A program made the position numbers and the translations under genes. Shown here one piece after another: positions 9,676-18,689 of a stretch of 64,000 nt of DNA (position 1 is the first letter of the stretch; every line of letters begins with the position of its first letter). The notes under the pieces are model-generated. The model was not told where the DNA came from, ran no database searches, and worked only from the letters and a program-made list of their open reading frames with translations. Location of the stretch: NCBI RefSeq assembly GCF_016597725.1, contig NZ_VCGY01000003.1:372001-436000 (forward strand), given 5' to 3'. The DNA comes from Marinobacter sp. 1-4A. GTDB lineage: Bacteria > Pseudomonadota > Gammaproteobacteria > Pseudomonadales > Oleiphilaceae.

Positions 9676-10445
9676 ATGAAAACAACAAAAACAATGATCA
9701 TTGGTGCAATAACGCTGACCGCCAGCACAGCATGGGCTAGCGGTAACCTGAATGTGTATCACTGGTCCGACTATGTAGCCGAAGATACCATCTCCAACTT
9801 CGAAGCGAGAACCGGCATCACGGTCAACTATGACGTGTTTGACAGCAACGAAGTTCTGGAGGCCAAAATGCTGACTGGCGCCAGCGGCTACGATGTGGTG
9901 GTGCCATCAATAGAGTTTCTCGCCCGTCAGGCGCAAGCTGGCCTGTATGCAAAATTGACAAGAGCAAACTGATGTTGGGCGTTCGCCCCTACATCCGCTA
10001 CTTTCATTCTTCACAATACATAAACGATCTCGCGAATGGCGATATCTGCCTGACAGTCGGTTATTCCGGAGACATATTGCAAGCACGCGACCGTGCAGCA
10101 GAAGCAGGCCAAGGAACGAAGGTTGCTTATACAATCCCGAAAGAGGGCGCATTGATCGGGTTCGACATGATGGCCATCCCTGATGATGCACCCAACCCCG
10201 AAAACGCGTTGAAGTTCATCGACTACATTCTCGAACCAAAAGTTGCCGCCGACATCACCAACTACGTGTATTTCGGCAACCCGAACACCGCTGCTACAGA
10301 ATTCGTAAACGAAGACGTTGCGAATGACCCGGGCATTTATCCCCCTCAGGACATCAAGCTGAAGATGTTCGTTTCCAAGCCACATACCGCGCGCTATGAC
10401 CGTATGTTGACCCGCACCTGGACCACGATCAAGACAGGCAAGTAA
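9676..10445 (+). pseudogene. potF: Broken putrescine-binding protein of the PotF/SpuD family
   Basis: The first part (ATG at 9676 behind GAGG, stop at 9970-9972) encodes a signal peptide and the N-terminal lobe: [20 protein letters not shown], then [15 protein letters not shown]. The second part (9972-10445) encodes the C-terminal section from RPYIRYFHSSQYINDLANGD to the end, closing with RTWTTIKTGK. Compared with E. coli PotF (370 residues), about 120 residues are missing between the two parts. One base is also missing just before the stop: adding a G after TTG at about 9957 gives KLDKSKL and restores one continuous frame across the join. The product cannot form a complete two-lobed binding protein. 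There is no second binding protein gene in the cluster. Confidence 0.88.
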
Positions 10446-10524
10446 GCCAGTGGCGCACTGCCCTGAGTAACGGCGGGCGGGCGCCATCAACAAAACTTCG
10501 CTTTTGAGGGGCAGGGAAACCGTC

Positions 10525-11664
10525 ATGTCCGAAGCTATCTCAATGTCAGATGCACGACCCTGGGCCGACCCGACCGCGGCACCGTTTCTACAAATCAAAA
10601 ATGTGACGAAGAAGTTTGGCGACTTTACATCGGTCTATGATGTGTCTTTGGACATCTATAAAGGTGAGATTTTTTGCCTGTTGGGCGGGTCGGGGTGTGG
10701 CAAGTCGACCTTGCTGCGAATGCTGTCGGGATTCGAGACCCCGACCTCGGGCCAGATTATCATCGACGGTCAAGATCAGGCTGGCATCGCACCTTACGAT
10801 CGCCCCACCAATATGATGTTCCAATCCTATGCGCTGTTTCCACACATGACCGTGGAAAAGAACATCGCCTACGGGCTAAAGCGCGACGGACTGCCAAAGG
10901 CGGAAATCGCCAAACGGGTATCCGATATCCTGTCACTGGTGCAAATGGACGGGTTTGCGAAACGCAAGCCAAACCAGCTGTCGGGCGGACAACGCCAGCG
11001 TGTTGCGCTGGCCCGCTCACTGGTTAAAAAGCCCAAACTCTTGCTGTTGGACGAACCACTCGGTGCACTGGACAAAAAACTGCGCGAAGAAACCCAGTTC
11101 GAACTGATCAAGATTCAGGAAAGCTTGGGTGTGACCTTTGTGGTTGTCACCCATGATCAGGAAGAGGCGATGACACTATCGAGCCGGATAGGTGTTATGA
11201 CTGCCGGTGAAATCGTACAAGTGGGCACCCCGCGCGAGATCTACGAATATCCGCGAAACCGTTTTGTTGCCGACTTCATTGGTTCGGTGAATATCTTCGA
11301 GGGACGTATTGCCGAAGACGGTGAAAGCCATGTAATTGTAGCGTCGCACGAGGCCGGTTTGGACATCTATGTTCCCCACAGCATCAGCGGTGTGATAGGC
11401 CAAAAGGTTGCCGTTGCGGTGCGACCGGAAAAAGTGCAAATCAGCAAGGGTGATCTGGGCAACCTGCGCAATAAGCTGACCGGAACCATTGATGAGATTG
11501 CCTACATGGGTGATGCGTCGGTGTATCAGATACGGCTGGACAACGGCAAACGTTTGCGCGTTACCCAAACCAATCTCACCCGCTCCGAAGAGAGCACACT
11601 GAACTACGGTGATCGTGTGAACCTGGGCTGGGACGGCAGTGCCGGGGTAGTGGTGACGTCATGA
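10525..11664 (+). CDS. potG: Putrescine/spermidine ABC transporter ATP-binding protein
   Basis: 379 residues from the ATG at 10525, with AGGG-rich sequence upstream. The longer frame starting at TTG 10504 adds seven residues of no family resemblance. Walker A GGSGCGKST is at about residue 54, the ABC signature LSGGQRQR near 152, Walker B LLLLDEP near 172, the H-loop in VVTHDQEEAM, and a C-terminal TOBE regulatory domain occupies about residues 280-375. It powers polyamine import with the two permeases that follow and overlaps the next gene by ATGA. Confidence 0.92.
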   Translation: MSEAISMSDARPWADPTAAPFLQIKNVTKKFGDFTSVYDVSLDIYKGEIFCLLGGSGCGKSTLLRMLSGFETPTSGQIIIDGQDQAGIAPYDRPTNMMFQSYALFPHMTVEKNIAYGLKRDGLPKAEIAKRVSDILSLVQMDGFAKRKPNQLSGGQRQRVALARSLVKKPKLLLLDEPLGALDKKLREETQFELIKIQESLGVTFVVVTHDQEEAMTLSSRIGVMTAGEIVQVGTPREIYEYPRNRFVADFIGSVNIFEGRIAEDGESHVIVASHEAGLDIYVPHSISGVIGQKVAVAVRPEKVQISKGDLGNLRNKLTGTIDEIAYMGDASVYQIRLDNGKRLRVTQTNLTRSEESTLNYGDRVNLGWDGSAGVVVTS

Positions 11665-12593
11665 GCAGCTTGCCACTGGGTTCCCGGATTGGAGCTCTTC
11701 TGGGCCGGATGGGGCTCAAGGGGCGCGTTCTGGTTATCGCTATTCCTACCGTCTGGCTTCTGATCTTTTTCCTGATTCCGTTTTTGGTGGTCGCAAAAAT
11801 CTCGTTTTCTGTAGCGGCCATTGCACGGCCGCCCTATTTGCCAATTGTTGAATGGGTGGATGGATTTTTCAGGATTAGCCTGAATTTCGGTAACTACCTG
11901 TTCCTCTTGGAGGACCCTCTCTACGTAGCGGCCTATCTGGGTTCAGTGAAAATTGCCGGCGTCTCTACACTGATAGCCCTGCTGATCGGCTACCCGATGG
12001 CCTACTTGATTGCGCGCTCGGAACCGGACCGACGCAACCTGTTACTCATGCTGGTGGTACTGCCCTTCTGGACGTCATTTCTACTGCGTGTTTATGCATG
12101 GATCGGCTTTCTCAAGGGCAACGGTGTTATCAACAACTTACTAATAGGCATAGGTATCATCGACGAACCGCTGGTGATGTTGCAGACAGATTTTGCGGTC
12201 TATGTCGGCATCGTTTACACCTATCTTCCGTTCATGATCCTCCCGTTGTATGCCAATTTGGTGAAACTGGACGAGGCCTACCTTGAGGCATCTGCGGATT
12301 TGGGTGCACGCCCGATCACCACCTTTTTTACTGTCACCTTGCCGCTTTCGCTGAGCGGGATCATCGCAGGCTGCATGCTGGTATTCATTCCCGCAGTCGG
12401 TGAGTTTGTTATCCCGGCACTTTTGGGTGGGCCAGACACCTTGATGATTGGCCAGGTGCTTTGGAACGAGTTCTTCTCGAACCGCGATTGGCCGATTGCC
12501 TCGGCCGTTGCCATCGTGATGCTGTTTGTTCTGGTGATCCCCATCATGTTGCTGCGTTGGGCGCAATCAGCAAGCGAGGGAGAAAACCAATGA
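11661..12593 (+). CDS. potH: Putrescine ABC transporter permease 1
   Basis: 310 residues with about six predicted membrane helices and the inner-membrane EAA loop EAYLEASADLGARP near residue 204, which docks on the ATPase. It starts inside the end of potG (ATGA overlap) and overlaps potI by four bases, so the three genes are translated together. PotB/PotH family, first permease of a polyamine importer. Confidence 0.92.
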   Translation: MSSLPLGSRIGALLGRMGLKGRVLVIAIPTVWLLIFFLIPFLVVAKISFSVAAIARPPYLPIVEWVDGFFRISLNFGNYLFLLEDPLYVAAYLGSVKIAGVSTLIALLIGYPMAYLIARSEPDRRNLLLMLVVLPFWTSFLLRVYAWIGFLKGNGVINNLLIGIGIIDEPLVMLQTDFAVYVGIVYTYLPFMILPLYANLVKLDEAYLEASADLGARPITTFFTVTLPLSLSGIIAGCMLVFIPAVGEFVIPALLGGPDTLMIGQVLWNEFFSNRDWPIASAVAIVMLFVLVIPIMLLRWAQSASEGENQ

Positions 12594-13399
12594 AGCGTAA
12601 ATCCCGGTTTCTTATGATCGTCGGCATTCTCGGTTTCACATTCCTCTATGCGCCAATTCTGTCACTGGTCATCTTCAGCTTTAATGAAAGCCAACTGGTG
12701 ACGGTTTGGGGCGGGTTTTCGACGAAATGGTACGGCGAGCTGTTCCGTGACCCACAAATTCTGGATGCGGCATGGGTCAGCGTACGTATCGCACTGGCCA
12801 GCGCAACCCTGTCGGTTGTGATTGGCACAGTGGCTTCCTTCGTGTTGATCCGGTTCCAGCGCTTTCGCAGCAAGACACTGCTAAGCATGATGATTACCGC
12901 ACCACTGGTGATGCCTGAAGTGATCATAGGCCTGTCGCTGCTGTTGATGTTCGTCGCAATGGAAGGCCTAATTGGATGGCCCGGGGGCCGTGGTATTTTG
13001 ACGATCATTATCGCGCACTCAACCTTTGGTGCAGCCTATGCGGCAGTGATTATCCAATCGCGGCTGGTGGATATGGATCTGTCAATAGAAGAGGCTGCGC
13101 TGGATCTCGGCGCGCGCCCGGTACGGGTATTCTTCGACGTAACACTACCCGTGATCGCTCCGGCGCTGATGTCGGGGTGGCTGCTGGCCTTTACCCTCAG
13201 CTTGGATGATCTGGTGATTGCCAGCTTTGTGTCTGGCCCTGGTGCCTCGACCCTTCCGATGGTTATCTTCTCCAAAGTTCGGTTGGGCGTCAGCCCGGAT
13301 GTAAACGCTCTGGCGGCGATTATTATCGGTGTTGCCTCACTGGGTATCATTGTTGCTGCCTTGCAGGTAAACCGCAGCAATAAGATGTCACAAAGCTGA
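12590..13399 (+). CDS. potI: Putrescine ABC transporter permease 2
   Basis: 269 residues with six membrane helices and an EAA loop (EEAALDLGARPVRVF) near residue 168. The ATG at 12590 overlaps the potH stop and gives the normal PotC/PotI length. The frame extends upstream to 12461, but that part is antisense-free potH sequence in another frame and was rejected. With the binding protein gene destroyed, PotGHI would need a binding protein encoded elsewhere to work. Confidence 0.92.
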   Translation: MKRKSRFLMIVGILGFTFLYAPILSLVIFSFNESQLVTVWGGFSTKWYGELFRDPQILDAAWVSVRIALASATLSVVIGTVASFVLIRFQRFRSKTLLSMMITAPLVMPEVIIGLSLLLMFVAMEGLIGWPGGRGILTIIIAHSTFGAAYAAVIIQSRLVDMDLSIEEAALDLGARPVRVFFDVTLPVIAPALMSGWLLAFTLSLDDLVIASFVSGPGASTLPMVIFSKVRLGVSPDVNALAAIIIGVASLGIIVAALQVNRSNKMSQS

Positions 13400-13454
13400 A
13401 CGTGGGGCGGGCTCAAGGCCTTTTCCCGACTTTTTATTACGACAGGTGTTCACT

Positions 13455-14678
13455 ATGGCAGGCCCCTTGGAAAAGTTGCGTGTACTAGACCTCAGCCGCG
13501 TATTGGCAGGTCCCTGGAGCACCCAGATTCTTGCAGATATGGGTGCCGAAGTTATCAAAATTGAGCGGCCTGTTAGCGGTGATGACACGCGCCTCTGGGG
13601 GCCACCTTGGCTTAAAGCCAAAAGCGGTGAAGATACCTGTGAGTCTGCGTACTTTCTTGCAGCCAACCGAGGTAAGCACTCGCTTACCGTAGACATCAGC
13701 AAGCCCGAAGGCCAGAAGCTAATCCGGGAGCTGGCGAGCCAATGTGATATTTTGGTCGAGAACTTCAAAACCGGAGGGCTTGCCAGCAAGGGTTTGGATT
13801 ATGCCTCGCTCTCAGCCATCAACCCCGGCTTGATCTATTGTTCGATCACCGGCTTTGGGCACACAGGCCCAATGAAGGACATGGCTGGGTACGACTATCT
13901 TATTCAGGCCCAAGGTGGCCTGATGAGCATCACCGGCGCAGCGGATGACCAGCCAGGTGCAGGCCCGAAACGCGTTGGCGTAGCCGTTGCCGACCTGACC
14001 ACTGGCATGAATGCCACGATTGCCATTCTGGGCGCCTTATATCACCGAACTCAAACCGGTGAAGGACAGCACATTGATCTGGCTCTGCTCGATGTTCAGG
14101 TGAGCTGGCTTGCCAATCAAGCGCAGAATTATTTCTGCAGCGGCACGCCGCCGAAGCGCACCGGTGACTATCATCCCAACCTCGTGCCTTATCAGCCATT
14201 CCCCACAGCGAATGGCGAGCAAATCATTATTGCCGTCGGGAACAACGGGCAGTTTCAACGCTTCTGCGAGGCCATTGGTCTTGGCGAGCTTGCCAAAGAC
14301 GAACGCTTTGCAAACAACGCGAAGCGGGTGGAGCACCGGGTTGAACTCATCAACCTGCTAACCACTGAAACAAAAAAGCGAACACTCAAAGAGTTGACAG
14401 AACTTCTCAACGAAATTGGTGTGCCCTGCGGGCCGATTCAGGACATAGAGCAGGTATTTGCTGACCCACAAGTTCAAGCCCGCGGCATGGAGGTAACTCT
14501 GGATTCCACCCATGGCCCTGTAAAAGGTGTAGCTAACCCAATCAAGTACTCGAAAACGACGCTGGAATACCGCAAGGCACCACCTGCATTAGGGGAAGAC
14601 ACTTCGGCAGTACTCGAAAGGGTTCTGAACAAAACCTCTCACGAGATCGAAGAGTTAAAAAGTAAGGGCGTGGTGTAG
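13455..14678 (+). CDS. CoA-transferase family III (CaiB/BaiF)
   Basis: 407 residues from the ATG at 13455. Members move CoA between carboxylic acids through an aspartyl-CoA anhydride. The N-terminal RVLDLSRVLAGPWSTQILADMGAEVIKIE and the GYDYLIQAQGGLMSITG segment are diagnostic. The catalytic aspartate is D180 in VGVAVADLTTGM. Sequence style resembles succinyl/glutaryl-CoA transferases, but the substrate cannot be read from sequence. It lies 55 bp after potI in the same direction, so it may be co-transcribed with the polyamine genes and act on a dicarboxylate product. That link is inference. Confidence 0.85.
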   Translation: MAGPLEKLRVLDLSRVLAGPWSTQILADMGAEVIKIERPVSGDDTRLWGPPWLKAKSGEDTCESAYFLAANRGKHSLTVDISKPEGQKLIRELASQCDILVENFKTGGLASKGLDYASLSAINPGLIYCSITGFGHTGPMKDMAGYDYLIQAQGGLMSITGAADDQPGAGPKRVGVAVADLTTGMNATIAILGALYHRTQTGEGQHIDLALLDVQVSWLANQAQNYFCSGTPPKRTGDYHPNLVPYQPFPTANGEQIIIAVGNNGQFQRFCEAIGLGELAKDERFANNAKRVEHRVELINLLTTETKKRTLKELTELLNEIGVPCGPIQDIEQVFADPQVQARGMEVTLDSTHGPVKGVANPIKYSKTTLEYRKAPPALGEDTSAVLERVLNKTSHEIEELKSKGVV

Positions 14679-14730
14679 TGCAAGACCACTAGCCAAACCC
14701 GATAAAAGCGAACTTATGACCACTCAACAC

Positions 14731-14821
14731 GTAAAATCCACCCGCCAAGCATTTGATACAAATGTGCTTTACAGAGATACTGAAAGGTATCGAAAGCAAG
14801 GCATAGTGCGGGTGGTTTTAC
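14731..14821. repeat. Structured intergenic element with 14-bp terminal inverted repeat
   Basis: GTAAAA-T-CCACCCGC (14731-14745) pairs completely with GCGGGTGGTTTTAC (14808-14821) apart from one bulged T. The 62-nt interior contains two further hairpins: CATTTG-ATA-CAAATG (14750-14764) and GATAC-TGAAAG-GTATC (14776-14791). It lies between the CoA-transferase and the antiporter, with no coding frame. It could be a folded RNA, a small palindromic repeat or a MITE-like remnant. No U-run follows, so a classical terminator is unlikely. Confidence 0.6.
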
Positions 14822-14910
14822 CTAACCTGTATATGCCCCTCCTTAACGCCTGAATATCTGCACATTGCCAGCGAACTCTGGCGGCGCTGGCACTCACATA
14901 CGGAGTTCTA

Positions 14911-16635
14911 ATGGATCCAATGCTCACTCTGGTCGGTGCTCTGATGCTTGTCATCAGCATCCTCTTGAGCCCGCTCTCCAGTCGGGTAGGCATGCCTGTA
15001 CTGCTAGTATTTCTGGCAGTAGGCATGATGATGGGCAAAGATGGTCCCGGTGGCATTGAATTCGACGACTTCCAACTATCTTTTCTTGTAGCCAGTTTAG
15101 CACTGGGCGTTATCCTCCTTGACGGTGGTATGCGCACCCGGGCGGAAACCTTCCGCGTAGGCCTGAAGCCCGCCATGCTTCTTGCTACTGTTGGCGTAGC
15201 CATGACCGCCTTGGGCTCTGCACTTGTTGCCTGGCTGGTTTTCGATTTGAGCTGGATGACCGCATTGTTGGTGGGTGCCATCATTTCATCCACCGACGCG
15301 GCAGCAGTATTTTCATTGCTGCAGGGTCGTGGGCTGCACCTGAATGAACGGGTCAGCGCCACTCTGGAAATCGAATCCGGCAGTAACGACCCCATGGCGA
15401 TCTTCCTTACGCTGATGATGGTCACTCTGATTGCCAGCGACGGTGATCATGCCATTCAAGACTCACTGATTTTGCTGTTCAAACAGTTCAGCATTGGTGG
15501 TATTGGTGGTGTCGTCGGCGGTTATCTAATTTCGGAACTGACCAACCGCATTCGCCTTATGCCCTCGCTCTACCCTCTTCTGGTAGTGGCCGCAGGCATT
15601 CTTTTGTTCTCTGTTATTAACCTGTTCGGCGGCAGCGGATTCTTGGCCATATACCTCTGCGGTGTTGTGATCGGTAACCGCAAGGTGCGGATGATGCCCA
15701 TGATTCTGCAGGTACACGACGGTTTGGCATGGCTGGCTCAGCTATGCCTGTTCCTCATTCTTGGCTTGTTGGTTAATCCGTCCGACCTACTGCCCCTGGC
15801 GGGAAGTGGCCTGGTGCTAGCGCTGGCCCTGATTTTCGTGATCCGGCCGATCACCGTTATGGCCACTATCTGGCCTTTCGGTTTTAACCGCAGGGAGCTG
15901 GGCTTTATCAGCTGGGTAGGCTTGCGCGGTGCCGTACCGATCGTGCTGGCACTGTTCCCGATCATCGCCGGCCTTCCGGAAGCGCAACTGGTGTTCCATG
16001 CCGCCTTCTTTATCGTGCTGGTTTCCTTGCTGGTTCAGGGCACCACTATCACCCCGCTAGCACGCTTGCTGCGCTTGGAAGTCCCCGCAAACGGCGAGCC
16101 TTTTCGCCGATTGCCGCTGGATGCTCCCGCCGCTGGTGATCACGAACTGATGCTGTTCCCTCTGCGGGGCGAGAACTGGGAGACCCCAAGAGTGCTGGGC
16201 CAGCTGCGATTCCCGGAAAACACAGCCGTTGCCGGGGTCTTTCGTAACCGGGTTTGTCTGCAGCCAGAGGCTGATTTGGAAGTGTCCAGTGGCGACATGG
16301 TAGCCATGTTTGCCACGCCCAGCGTAATGAAGGAACTGGGCAAATCGCTAAGCGGGCGCCACACACCCAAATATTTGGCTGAAAGGGCCTTCTTCGGGGA
16401 CTTCGTACTCAATGGCGATGCACTTCTTGGCGATGTGGAACAAGTTTATGGCATCGAATTTGATGAACTGTCGCCGGACTTGTCTTTGGCCGAGTGCTTT
16501 GCAAAACGCACCAAAGGCCACCCGGTGGTTGGCGATACCGTCGTCCTAGGCCCGGTTACTCTTGTAGCCAGAGCTACAGAAGCAGACCAAGTGACTAAAG
16601 TTGGCCTGAAAATGGATAAATCGCAAAATGTGTGA
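14911..16635 (+). CDS. nhaP2: K+/H+ antiporter of the NhaP2/CvrA type (CPA1)
   Basis: 574 residues, matching the roughly 578-residue NhaP2 family. About 12 membrane helices fill residues 1-400, with the conserved ISSTDAAAVFSLL and GSNDPMAIFLTL segments of CPA1 exchangers. A TrkA_C-type regulatory domain (about 400-490) and a CorC/HlyC-like C-terminal domain (490-570) follow. It exports K+ or Na+ in exchange for protons across the inner membrane and would serve in ionic and pH balance of a marine cell. It is a single gene, with a gene-free stretch of 230 bp upstream that holds the structured element at 14731-14821. Confidence 0.9.
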   Translation: MDPMLTLVGALMLVISILLSPLSSRVGMPVLLVFLAVGMMMGKDGPGGIEFDDFQLSFLVASLALGVILLDGGMRTRAETFRVGLKPAMLLATVGVAMTALGSALVAWLVFDLSWMTALLVGAIISSTDAAAVFSLLQGRGLHLNERVSATLEIESGSNDPMAIFLTLMMVTLIASDGDHAIQDSLILLFKQFSIGGIGGVVGGYLISELTNRIRLMPSLYPLLVVAAGILLFSVINLFGGSGFLAIYLCGVVIGNRKVRMMPMILQVHDGLAWLAQLCLFLILGLLVNPSDLLPLAGSGLVLALALIFVIRPITVMATIWPFGFNRRELGFISWVGLRGAVPIVLALFPIIAGLPEAQLVFHAAFFIVLVSLLVQGTTITPLARLLRLEVPANGEPFRRLPLDAPAAGDHELMLFPLRGENWETPRVLGQLRFPENTAVAGVFRNRVCLQPEADLEVSSGDMVAMFATPSVMKELGKSLSGRHTPKYLAERAFFGDFVLNGDALLGDVEQVYGIEFDELSPDLSLAECFAKRTKGHPVVGDTVVLGPVTLVARATEADQVTKVGLKMDKSQNV

Positions 16636-16673
16636 CCAATTCATCGGATAGCTATAAAAGTTAACAAAACCCC

Positions 16674-16703
16674 TTAACATCTAGCGCACCGGTTATGTTA
16701 TAA
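16674..16703 (+). promoter_or_regulatory. Putative promoter of the L,D-transpeptidase gene at 16744
   Basis: TTAACA (16674-16679) and TTATAA (16698-16703) are 18 bp apart, about 40 bp upstream of the start codon. The -10 region lies inside an imperfect dyad that begins GCGCA at 16684 and ends TGCGC near 16715. This could be an operator. Based on motif match only. Confidence 0.4.
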
Positions 16704-16743
16704 ACGGTTCTGCGCAAAGATTAATCATTGGTAAGTTAAGGTT

Positions 16744-17304
16744 ATGGCTATTCCCCGTTTATTAACTCGCTGCTTTTTGGCTTTTTTTATCGCTTTGAGC
16801 CTTCCCGTCTACGGTTCTGAGTTACTTGCCAGAGCAGATACCCGCATGCCGGTCATTGAGGAATCTCCCGTCGACTCCTTGGTGGTCAACCGGGTATTGG
16901 TAAAAAAGGGGCAACGCCGACTTTATCTGATGAACGGTGAGGAAATCGTCCGTAGCTATCGTATATCGCTTGGAGATAACCCAGAGGGGCATAAACTCTA
17001 TGAGGGCGACGAGCGCACGCCCGAAGGCGACTACACCCTAGACTGGCGCAATTCCGGTAGTGATTTTTACAAATCCATTCATATTTCCTACCCCAGTGCC
17101 AAAGATCGTGAGATGGCAGAAAATTGGGGTTTGGATCCTGGTGGCAGCATTATGATTCACGGCCTGCCCAATGGCGCAGGCGATATGGCGTTTGCCTATA
17201 CAGGTTTGGATTGGACCAACGGCTGCATTGCCGTCAACAATCAGGAAATGGATGAAATCTGGCAACTGGTAAACGATGGCACGCCAATACGCATCATCCC
17301 CTGA
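16744..17304 (+). CDS. Periplasmic L,D-transpeptidase family protein, YafK/YkuD type
   Basis: 186 residues with an N-terminal signal peptide (about residues 1-25) and a YkuD catalytic domain. The conserved histidine is H139 in IMIHGLPNG and the nucleophile is C161 in DWTNGCIAV. The short single-domain form resembles E. coli YafK (DpaA), which removes Braun lipoprotein from peptidoglycan, more than the long LysM-carrying cross-linkers. It sits just upstream of an OprI-type lipoprotein gene and near a second L,D-transpeptidase, which supports a role in attaching or releasing that lipoprotein. Which direction it works in cannot be decided here. Confidence 0.82.
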   Translation: MAIPRLLTRCFLAFFIALSLPVYGSELLARADTRMPVIEESPVDSLVVNRVLVKKGQRRLYLMNGEEIVRSYRISLGDNPEGHKLYEGDERTPEGDYTLDWRNSGSDFYKSIHISYPSAKDREMAENWGLDPGGSIMIHGLPNGAGDMAFAYTGLDWTNGCIAVNNQEMDEIWQLVNDGTPIRIIP

Positions 17305-17507
17305 GCACCTCCCCCATGACACAAGCATTAAGTTGTTGTCATAACCTAAGAAAATTTACGTATACTTAGTTAACATTTCCGCTCAGAGTGTTTTACACTG
17401 TTTCACGACTCCGGTAGTCAACGCCTATCGGGCCGAAGCTGACAGGAAGTCGTTTGAACTGACTTTCGGATTAACAGGAAATAACTCGACCAATAAGGGG
17501 ATTTACA

Positions 17508-17789
17508 ATGCGTAAACTGACGATCGCCGGAATCGCACTGGCTACCGCTCTAACTGCAGGCTGTGCAACTAGCGACCAGGGCGCTCTTGACGAAGCCAAT
17601 GCAACTGCTAACTCTGCTGAGCAATCTGCAGACAAAGCAATGAACACCGCTAACAGCGCCGCCAGCGCCGCGCGTTCCGCGCAGCAAACCGCTGACCGTG
17701 CTCTGGCAGCAGCGAAAGCAGCTCAGAAGTCTGCTGACGAAGCAAACGAGCGCGCCAAGCGTATGCTCGACCGTGCCAGCAAGAAGTAA
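17508..17789 (+). CDS. oprI: OprI/Lpp-type major outer-membrane lipoprotein
   Basis: 93 residues. A lipoprotein signal peptide ends in LTAGC with the lipid-modified cysteine at residue 19. The rest is an alanine-rich heptad repeat that forms a trimeric coiled coil, ending in NERAKRMLDRASKK. The C-terminal lysine is the residue joined to peptidoglycan in Lpp and OprI. The gene follows a leader of about 140 nt with a weak promoter candidate (TTGTCA at 17336 and TATACT at 17361, 19-bp spacing) and is closed by a strong terminator, the arrangement expected of a very highly expressed monocistronic gene. Confidence 0.93.
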   Translation: MRKLTIAGIALATALTAGCATSDQGALDEANATANSAEQSADKAMNTANSAASAARSAQQTADRALAAAKAAQKSADEANERAKRMLDRASKK

Positions 17790-17809
17790 GATTTGAGCTG
17801 AAGCACTAC

Positions 17810-17838
17810 AAAAAAGGCCGGGAATCCCGGCCTTTTTT
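17810..17838 (+). terminator. Rho-independent terminator after oprI
   Basis: Perfect 7-bp GGCCGGG/CCCGGCC stem (17816-17822 and 17826-17832) with a 3-nt loop, preceded by an A-run and followed by six Ts. The A-run makes it usable from the opposite strand too, where the SDR gene ends at 17891. Confidence 0.95.
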
Positions 17839-17890
17839 ATGACACTGTCTTTTATAGCACTCCCACACCGGGGTAACTTTCAAGGGCGTG

Positions 17891-18643
17891 TTAGAACATT
17901 TTAGCGAGCACGGAAACCGGTAAGCGCCGAATCAGGAAGCCGATGGGCGTCCAAGGCCAAGTAGGAACAAAGCTCTCGCTTTTACCGGATTCAATGGCCT
18001 TCACCATGGCTTTACAACCGGTTTGTGCATCCACAATGAAGGGTGCATTCTTTACCTTCTCATTAATTGCCGTTCTGATGTAGCCCGGATACAGGGTTGT
18101 CACCTTGATGGGTGATTTCGCCTTTTTCAGCTCAACCCGCAAACCTTCTGAAAGCGCTGCAAGGCCCACCTTGGTGGCCGCGTAGGTGTTCACATTACCC
18201 GGCATGCCACGAACAGCTGTGACTGACGACACGGTAACCAGATGCCCCCGGTTTTGCTCGCGAAAAATCTCCATAGCCGCCTCCATTTGCGCCAAGGCGG
18301 CAACGAAGTTGGTTTCTGCGGTTTGGCGGTTGGCGTTAAACGCACCGGTACCCAAAGGTTGGCCCTTGCCAATACCAGCGTTAACAATCACCCTATCCAG
18401 AGTGCCAAATTCCTGCTGAAAAGCACGGAAAACCTCGAAATTCTGTTCGTGGTTGTTCACATCTAGAGCACGAATACTGATGGTGATCTGGGGATATTTA
18501 CCCGCCAGCTCATCACGCAAGGTTTCCAGCCGTTCGGTACGACGGGCACACAGCGCCAAATTATCACCTCTGGCCGCAAACTCACGGGCCATGCCTTCAC
18601 CAAGACCGGAACTGGCTCCGGTGATCAGTATGGTGCGTTTCAT
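17891..18643 (-). CDS. Short-chain dehydrogenase/reductase
   Basis: 250 residues from the ATG at 18643, behind AGGAGA. A longer frame to 18784 only adds sequence antisense-overlapping the transpeptidase gene. Classical SDR features are present: TGASSGLGEGMA nucleotide loop near residue 8, NAGIGKG near 89, catalytic serine in VSSVTAVRG and YAATK as the Tyr-x3-Lys pair. The substrate is unknown. It follows the upstream L,D-transpeptidase gene by about 46 bp in the same direction. Confidence 0.88.
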   Translation of the reverse strand: MKRTILITGASSGLGEGMAREFAARGDNLALCARRTERLETLRDELAGKYPQITISIRALDVNNHEQNFEVFRAFQQEFGTLDRVIVNAGIGKGQPLGTGAFNANRQTAETNFVAALAQMEAAMEIFREQNRGHLVTVSSVTAVRGMPGNVNTYAATKVGLAALSEGLRVELKKAKSPIKVTTLYPGYIRTAINEKVKNAPFIVDAQTGCKAMVKAIESGKSESFVPTWPWTPIGFLIRRLPVSVLAKMF

Positions 18644-18689
18644 GGGTTCTCCTGTTTTATTGTTATCTAGAAATCGGGCAGCCGCCGCA

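Noticed and set aside
14731..14821. Integron attC site
   Set aside because: The ends lack a GTTRRRY core in the required orientation, and no integrase or cassette array is present.
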